Source: Gammaproteobacteria bacterium
Lineage (GTDB): Bacteria; Pseudomonadota; Gammaproteobacteria; Steroidobacterales; GCA-2729495
Length of the DNA: 64,000 bases
Assembly (NCBI GenBank): GCA_015709695.1
Contig: CP054183.1
Coordinates: 124,001 to 188,000, forward strand
Direction of reading: 5' to 3'
Within the stretch, counting starts at the first letter, position 1; every line of letters starts with the position of its first letter. A program made the position numbers and the translations under genes. Below are positions 60,039 through 64,000 of this stretch, one piece after another. The notes below the pieces were generated by a model. It was not told the DNA's origin. It searched no databases and saw only the letters and a program-made list of their open reading frames with translations.

Positions 60039-60887
60039 GTGAACGATCCCGGAGTGCTCTACGTGGTCGCGACCCCCATCGGGAACCTCGATGATATCAG
60101 CATGCGTGCCGTGGCCGTCCTCGGCCGGGTGGCGCTGGTGGCCGCCGAGGATACCCGCCATACGGGGCAGCTCCTCGCGCACCTCGGGCTGCAGGTGCGC
60201 CAGCTGGCCCTGCATGAGCACAACGAGGCCGCGCGGGTCGACGAGGTGCTGGCGCATCTCGCTGCCGGGGAGTCGGTCGCGCTGGTGAGCGATGCGGGTA
60301 CCCCGCTCATCAGTGATCCGGGGTTCCGGTTGGTGGCGGCGGCACGGGAGCGGGGTTGCACCGTGACGCCCATTCCCGGCGCCTGTGCCGCCATCGCCGC
60401 GCTGTCGGCATCCGGATTGCCCACCAACCGCTTCCGCTTCGAGGGCTTCCTGCCCGCACGTGCCGGTGCACGCTGTGCCCGGCTGGCCGATCTGCAGGCC
60501 TGCCCCGATACGCTGGTGTTCTACGAGGCGGTGCACCGGGTGGGGGAGATGCTCGCCGATCTCGCTCTGGCTTTTGGTGACGAGCGCCAGGCCTGTGTGG
60601 CCCGCGAGCTGACCAAGCTGCACGAGACGTTCTACTGGGGGGGTCTGGGTGAGATCCGCGCCCGGCTGGCCGCGGACCCGGGGGGCGGGCGGGGTGAGTT
60701 CACCATCGTGGTGGCCGGTGCACCGGCGGCGACGGCGGACGATGCGGAACTGCGGCGTATCGTGCGCCTGCTGATGGAAGAGCTGCCGGCGGCACAGGCC
60801 GCGCGTCTGGCCGCGCGCATCACGGGTGGCTCGCGTCGGGAGGCCTATGCGCTGGCGCTGGGTGAGCCCCCGCGGGCGGAGTCCTGA
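60039..60887 (+). CDS. rsmI: 16S rRNA 2'-O-ribose methyltransferase RsmI
   Basis: RsmI methylates the ribose of C1402 in 16S rRNA. The 282 residues have the tetrapyrrole-methylase fold with LYVVATPIGNLDDISMRAV, AEDTRHTGQLL, SDAGTPLISDPGFRLV and FYEAVHRVGEML. The GTG at 60039 starts at the family N-terminus, with AAGGT 9 bases upstream. A longer in-frame reading exists upstream but overlaps lpoA. It is followed, after 36 bp, by the rnpB gene on the same strand, a conserved order in Pseudomonas and relatives. Confidence 0.95.
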   Translation: MNDPGVLYVVATPIGNLDDISMRAVAVLGRVALVAAEDTRHTGQLLAHLGLQVRQLALHEHNEAARVDEVLAHLAAGESVALVSDAGTPLISDPGFRLVAAARERGCTVTPIPGACAAIAALSASGLPTNRFRFEGFLPARAGARCARLADLQACPDTLVFYEAVHRVGEMLADLALAFGDERQACVARELTKLHETFYWGGLGEIRARLAADPGGGRGEFTIVVAGAPAATADDAELRRIVRLLMEELPAAQAARLAARITGGSRREAYALALGEPPRAES

Positions 60888-60923
60888 TTGCCGCCGAATG
60901 ACCAATGACCTATGGTGGCCGCT

Positions 60924-61290
60924 GGAGCCGGCCAGGCGATCGCTCGGGGGCAACCCCGGGAGGAAAGTCCGGGCTCCGGCGGGCAGGGTGCCAGGTAACG
61001 CCTGGGGGGCGCGAGCCCACGGAAAGTGCCACAGAAAATATACCGCCTCGGGCTTCACGGCCTGCGGTAAGGGTGAAAAGGTGCGGTAAGAGCGCACCGC
61101 GCGGGTGGTAACACGCCGCGGCACGGAAAACCCCACCTGGAGCAAGACCAAATAGGGAAGCAGCCGGGTCCGGCAACGGGCCGGGCACCGTCGCCCCGCG
61201 GGCTTCCGGGTAGGTCGCTCGAGGCTGCTGGTGACAGCGGTCCCAGAGGGATGGTCGCCCACGACAGAACCCGGCTTATCGGCCGGCTCC
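60924..61290 (+). ncRNA. rnpB: RNase P RNA (class A)
   Basis: This is the catalytic RNA that cuts 5' leaders from pre-tRNAs. The 5' end GGAGCCGGCC (60924-60933) pairs with the 3' end GGCCGGCTCC (61281-61290), forming helix P1. Conserved stretches of type A RNAs are seen: GGGAGGAAAGTCCGGGCTCC near the 5' end, ACAGAAAATATACCGCC in the middle, and CAGAGGGATGGTCGCC and ACAGAACCCGGCTTATC near the 3' end. About 367 nt long. Ends are set by the P1 pairing and could vary by a few bases. It lies between rsmI and mraZ on the same strand. Confidence 0.95.
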
Positions 61291-61298
61291 TTTTCTTT
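61271..61298 (+). terminator. Terminator-like end of rnpB
   Basis: The local stem CCGGC (61271-61275) / GCCGG (61282-61286), or the P1 helix of rnpB, is followed by TTTTCTTT (61291-61298). This fits an intrinsic-type end of the RNase P RNA transcript. The T-run is interrupted, so efficiency is uncertain. Confidence 0.4.
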
Positions 61299-61537
61299 CG
61301 GTAAGCCCGAAAAGCCCGACCTGGCACCTATCTGATCCTTTGCGCGGAATCGGCGCGACTGGATGGGCGAGCGCGGGCGATCGCTTGCGCCTGCACGGCA
61401 ACGCTGGTGCTCAGGCGCAACACAGCAATTTGCCATAAGCCTCTGATTTCCTATTTGTCTCGATGACGTGTCGCAGGGCTGGCTTGCGGCGTCACGCCTA
61501 AGTCGCTGTCCTCAAAGAATTTAGTCGCAGTTTTCTG
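61299..61537. other. Intergenic region between rnpB and the mra promoter
   Basis: About 240 bp with no supported gene. It holds a 9-bp inverted repeat (61385-61420) and a short hairpin right after rnpB (CTTTCGG ... CCGAAAAG, about 61295-61313). The rest is ordinary, with a moderate drop in GC near 61420-61535. No promoter other than that of mraZ is clear. Confidence 0.5.
61385..61420. repeat. Inverted repeat between rnpB and mraZ
   Basis: TTGCGCCTG (61385-61393) and CAGGCGCAA (61412-61420) are perfect 9-bp complements around an 18-base loop. No T-run follows, so it is not an intrinsic terminator. It could be a small structured RNA element or a regulator site. Confidence 0.4.
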
Positions 61538-61566
61538 TTGACGCTCCGCGGTTGCAAACCTATAGT
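61538..61566 (+). promoter_or_regulatory. Predicted mra promoter
   Basis: TTGACG (61538-61543) and TATAGT (61561-61566) are 17 bp apart. Transcription of the division/cell-wall cluster would start near 61573. The -10 box touches the first MraZ-type repeat. Confidence 0.6.
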
Positions 61567-61610
61567 GGCCGAAGGTGGTACAGAGTGGGAGGAAATGGGC
61601 TTCAGTGCCC
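61566..61610 (+). promoter_or_regulatory. MraZ operator: TGGNN repeats every 10 bp
   Basis: TGGCC (61566), TGGTA (61576), TGGGA (61586) and TGGGC (61596) recur every 10 bp with 5-base spacers, and TGCCC (61606) continues the phase. MraZ is known in E. coli to bind TGGGN repeats separated by 5 bases and to repress its own operon. The array runs from the -10 box through the transcription start to the candidate mraZ start. Confidence 0.65.
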
Positions 61611-62074
61611 AGTCCGCCGTGTTTCGTGGGGCAACCAAAATCACCCTGGATGCGAAAGGGCGGCTGGCATTCCCGGCCCGCTACCGCGAGCGGCTGGCCA
61701 CGCGCTGCGAGGGGCGCCTGGTCTGCACGGTGGATCCCGACTACTGCCTGCTCATCTATCCGCTCCCGGACTGGGAGGAGATCGAGCGCAAGCTGATGCG
61801 ACTGCCGTCGTTGAACCAGAAGGCGCGGAGACTGCAGCGCCTGATGGTCGGTTACGCATCGGAACTGGACCTCGACAGCCACGGGCGAATCCTCGTTCCC
61901 CGCGAGCTGCGTGAATTCGCGTCCCTGGACCGGCAGGCGATCCTGTTCGGCCAGGGGAACAAGTTCGAGTTGTGGGACGAGGCGCGCTGGAACGAGCGGC
62001 GGGACAAGTGGCTGGCAAGCGGTGCCGACGACGGCATGGACCTGCCGGCAGAGCTGGGTCAGCTCTCCCTCTGA
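61595..62074 (+). CDS. mraZ: Transcriptional regulator MraZ
   Basis: MraZ represses the division and cell-wall (dcw) operon it leads. The 159-residue protein has two AbrB-like SpoVT halves: VFRGATKITLDAKGRLAFPAR and, later, GYASELDLDSHGRILVPRELR. The ATG at 61595 sits 2 bases after GGGAGG, which is a tight spacing, and lies inside the MraZ operator. The family normally begins at MFRG, which here is VFRG with a GTG codon at 61619. That start gives 151 residues, the usual length, and leaves the operator in the untranslated leader, but has no Shine-Dalgarno motif. Both starts are plausible. Confidence 0.93.
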   Translation: MGFSAQSAVFRGATKITLDAKGRLAFPARYRERLATRCEGRLVCTVDPDYCLLIYPLPDWEEIERKLMRLPSLNQKARRLQRLMVGYASELDLDSHGRILVPRELREFASLDRQAILFGQGNKFELWDEARWNERRDKWLASGADDGMDLPAELGQLSL

Positions 62075-62138
62075 AGCAGCCAGCCTCCTCGCCGAACGGG
62101 GCCGCGTCGGGCGTCGCGGGTCGTGCTGGGGGTTGGAG

Positions 62139-63062
62139 GTGCAAGGCCATGTTCCGGTTCTCCTCGACGAGGTGCTCCACGGCCTTGCCGTCCAGCCGGA
62201 TGGCGCCTACGTGGATGCGACCTTCGGTCGGGGCGGGCATAGCCGGGTGATCCTCGGGGCGCTGGGACCGCGCGGCCGCCTGGTCGCGCTGGACCGGGAT
62301 CCCGATGCGGTACGGGTGGGCCGGGAGCTGGCACAGGCGGACTCCCGGTTCGCGATAGAACAACAAGGCTTCGGTCAATTGCGGCGGGTCGTGGAAGCAC
62401 AAGGTCTGGCAAGCGGGGTGGACGGAATCCTGTTCGACCTGGGCGTGTCGTCGCCCCAGGTCGACACGCCGGCGCGTGGTTTCAGCTTCCAGCATGAAGG
62501 CCCGCTGGACATGCGCATGGATCCGGCATCCGGCCCGAGCGCGGCCGACTGGCTCAATGCCGCCGAGGAGCGCGAGATCGCCAGCGTGCTGCGCCGGCTG
62601 GGAGAGGAGCCCGCAGCCGGGCGCATCGCCCGCGCCATCTGCGAGCGGCGCCTGCAGCAGCCGCTGCGCACCACCAGCGATCTCGCCGCGCTGGTGCTGT
62701 CGGTGATGCCGCGGCGGGGGCCGCGCCATCCGGCGACGCGGGTGTTCCAGGCCATCCGCATCTACATCAACCGCGAACTCGAGGAGCTCGAGGCCGGCCT
62801 GGCGCAGGCGCTGGACCTGCTGCGCATGGGCGGGCGCCTGTGCGTCATCAGCTTCCACTCGCTCGAGGACCGCATCGCCAAGCGCTTCCTGCGCGACCAT
62901 TCACGTGTCAGCCCGGCGCTGGCCAGCCTGCCCGTGGTGCCTGCCTCGGCGCGGCCGCGCCTGCAGCTCGTCGGCGGCGCCATCCACGCGGGTGACGCCG
63001 AGCTGGCGGCCAATCCGCGGGCGCGCAGCGCGGTGTTGCGCGTGGCGGAGAAGCTGGCATGA
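62139..63062 (+). CDS. rsmH: 16S rRNA (cytosine(1402)-N4)-methyltransferase
   Basis: RsmH (MraW) adds the N4 methyl to C1402 of 16S rRNA, the same base whose ribose RsmI methylates. The 307 residues have HVPVLLDEVLHGLAV, the SAM loop DATFGRGGHSRVIL, LFDLGVSSPQVD, FQAIRIYINRELEELE and ISFHSLEDRIAKRF. There is no ATG at the right place; GTG at 62139 follows GGGGG by 6 bases, and TTG at 62133 is an alternative. It follows mraZ by 64 bp and ends by overlapping ftsL (ATGA). Confidence 0.95.
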   Translation: MQGHVPVLLDEVLHGLAVQPDGAYVDATFGRGGHSRVILGALGPRGRLVALDRDPDAVRVGRELAQADSRFAIEQQGFGQLRRVVEAQGLASGVDGILFDLGVSSPQVDTPARGFSFQHEGPLDMRMDPASGPSAADWLNAAEEREIASVLRRLGEEPAAGRIARAICERRLQQPLRTTSDLAALVLSVMPRRGPRHPATRVFQAIRIYINRELEELEAGLAQALDLLRMGGRLCVISFHSLEDRIAKRFLRDHSRVSPALASLPVVPASARPRLQLVGGAIHAGDAELAANPRARSAVLRVAEKLA

Positions 63063-63334
63063 ACACGGCGCTGCGCAATCGCTGCCTGTTTGCGGCCCTG
63101 GTGGCCGCGGTGCTGGCCTCCGCCGTCGCGGTGGTCTACGCCAAACACGAAAACCGCAAGCTGTTTGCCGAGCTGCAGGTGCTCACGCAGCAGCGCGACC
63201 AGCTCGAGGTGGACTGGAGCCGCCTGCAGGTCGAGCAGAGCACCTGGTCCACGCACGCCAGGGTGGAGCAGCTCGGCCGCGGCGAGATGCACATGCGCAG
63301 CCCCGGCCCGGACGAGATCCGGTCGCTGCCATGA
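63059..63334 (+). CDS. ftsL: Cell division protein FtsL
   Basis: FtsL is a bitopic divisome protein acting with FtsB and FtsQ. The 91 residues have a short cytoplasmic head, one transmembrane helix (about 9-28, CLFAALVAAVLASAVAVVYA) and a periplasmic coiled-coil (KHENRKLFAELQVLTQQRDQL). The size and layout match the family, which has weak sequence conservation. It overlaps rsmH and ftsI by 4 bp each, so translation is coupled. Confidence 0.92.
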   Translation: MNTALRNRCLFAALVAAVLASAVAVVYAKHENRKLFAELQVLTQQRDQLEVDWSRLQVEQSTWSTHARVEQLGRGEMHMRSPGPDEIRSLP

Positions 63335-64000
63335 GTACGCGCGGAGAAGAGGGGCGGTCGCCCCAGCAGAGCTTCCGGATCCGCTGGGCCGTTGCCTGCG
63401 CGATGCTGGTGCTGATGGCCCTGGTGCTGGTCGGGCGCGCGGTGCACCTGCAGGTCTTCAACAAGGGCTTCCTCATCAGCCAGGCCGAGGCGCGCCACCT
63501 GAGGACCGCCAAGATCTCGGCCAACCGCGGCGTCATCACCGACCGCAACGGCCAGCCACTCGCCGCCTCCATGCCGGTGGACAGCCTCTGGGTGAGCCCG
63601 CAGGAACTGGCACGTGCCCCGGAGTTCATCCCCCGGCTCGCCAAGGCGCTGGGCATCGAACCCGGCGGCTTTGCGCGGCAGATCACGCGCAATGTCGACA
63701 AGGACTTCATGTACCTGCAGCGGCACATGAACCCGGCCGATGCGCAGGCCATCCTCGACAAGGGCATTCCCGGCGTGCACGTGCTGCGCGAGTACCGCCG
63801 CTATTACCCGGCCGGCGAGGTGGCCGGGCACCTGGTGGGCTTCACCAACGTCGACGACGATGGCCAGGAGGGCATGGAGCTGGAATTCGACGGCTGGCTG
63901 CGCGGCCATCCGGGCAAGAAGCTGGTGCTCCGCGACCGGCTGGGCCGCGTGGTGGAGGACGTCGAGCGGCTGGAGCCGCCCCGTCCCGGGCGGGAGGTGG
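63331..64000 (+). CDS. ftsI: Peptidoglycan transpeptidase FtsI / PBP3 (partial, C-terminus off window)
   Basis: FtsI is the septal transpeptidase that makes peptidoglycan crosslinks with FtsW. The window holds the first 223 residues of roughly 570-600. An N-terminal transmembrane helix (about 20-42) precedes the PBP dimerisation domain with ANRGVITDRNGQPLAASMPV, then YPAGEVAGHLVGFTN and GQEGMELEFDGWL. The catalytic SxxK, SxN and KTG motifs lie past the right edge. The ATG overlaps the ftsL stop (ATGA). Confidence 0.95.
   Translation, partial: MSTRGEEGRSPQQSFRIRWAVACAMLVLMALVLVGRAVHLQVFNKGFLISQAEARHLRTAKISANRGVITDRNGQPLAASMPVDSLWVSPQELARAPEFIPRLAKALGIEPGGFARQITRNVDKDFMYLQRHMNPADAQAILDKGIPGVHVLREYRRYYPAGEVAGHLVGFTNVDDDGQEGMELEFDGWLRGHPGKKLVLRDRLGRVVEDVERLEPPRPGREV

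Overview
The window is a GC-rich, gene-dense stretch of a gammaproteobacterial chromosome. It carries almost only core genes. I see no insertion sequence, prophage, CRISPR array, tRNA or rRNA. Gene content and order point to a Gram-negative gammaproteobacterium near the Pseudomonas/Xanthomonas/Nevskiales/Steroidobacter-like groups: LPS export and Kdo/heptose genes, petABC-sspAB, rsmI-lpoA-yraN-gmhA, rnpB-mraZ-rsmH-ftsLI, and rpsU divergent from tsaD. I cannot fix the genus. Expected promoters look like TTGAC-17-TAnnnT, and several genes start with GTG or TTG.

Layout. (1) 1-5857: yqeY and rpsU leftward, divergent from tsaD-folB-folK; then a pteridine-reductase-like SDR, a MidA-type methyltransferase and cca. 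(2) 5889-11770: a lipoprotein peptidase, the HtrA/DegQ protease, and a split adenosylcobalamin-dependent ribonucleotide reductase (nrdJa-nrdJb) behind NrdR-like boxes. (3) 11993-16971: hldE-waaA facing tolC and pcm. (4) 17198-22398: a PAS-GGDEF-EAL protein, a lipoprotein cytochrome c, an MscS channel and a GNAT-like protein. (5) 22438-29946: a pyrophosphate/adenylate group (hppA, pfp, adk), rnd, a membrane protein, mpl and rubredoxin. (6) 29959-35120: GumN-like protein, cpdA, metK-ahcY and YqhA. (7) 35302-42315: tkt-gap-pgk-pyk plus a nucleotide-transporter-like MFS gene. (8) 42307-46066: peroxiredoxin, a small outer-membrane barrel, D-lactate dehydrogenase and patatin. (9) 46077-53692: a leftward kdsD-kdsC-lptC-lptA-lptB-rpoN-rapZ operon, divergent from ibaG-murA. 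(10) 53861-60887: petABC-sspA-sspB, then gmhA, yraN and lpoA leftward, divergent from rsmI. (11) 60924-64000: rnpB, then the start of the division/cell-wall cluster mraZ-rsmH-ftsL-ftsI, with ftsI running off the right edge.

How the genes work together. Envelope building dominates: Kdo (kdsD, kdsC, waaA) and heptose (gmhA, hldE) synthesis, LPS transport (lptABC), peptidoglycan (murA, mpl, lpoA, ftsI) and RapZ control of amino-sugar supply. Energy genes form a second theme: glycolytic enzymes, a pyrophosphate-dependent phosphofructokinase next to a proton-pumping pyrophosphatase, and the cytochrome bc1 complex. The methyl cycle (metK, ahcY) and folate steps (folB, folK, reductase) are also present.

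I found no clearly new multi-gene system. The most interesting signals are regulatory: a 10-bp-phased MraZ operator lying across the mraZ promoter and start, a promoter-plus-terminator leader before rpsU, NrdR-like palindromes before nrdJ, a GTAAC-N5-GTAAC site before tolC, and a cluster of palindromes before the D-lactate dehydrogenase gene.
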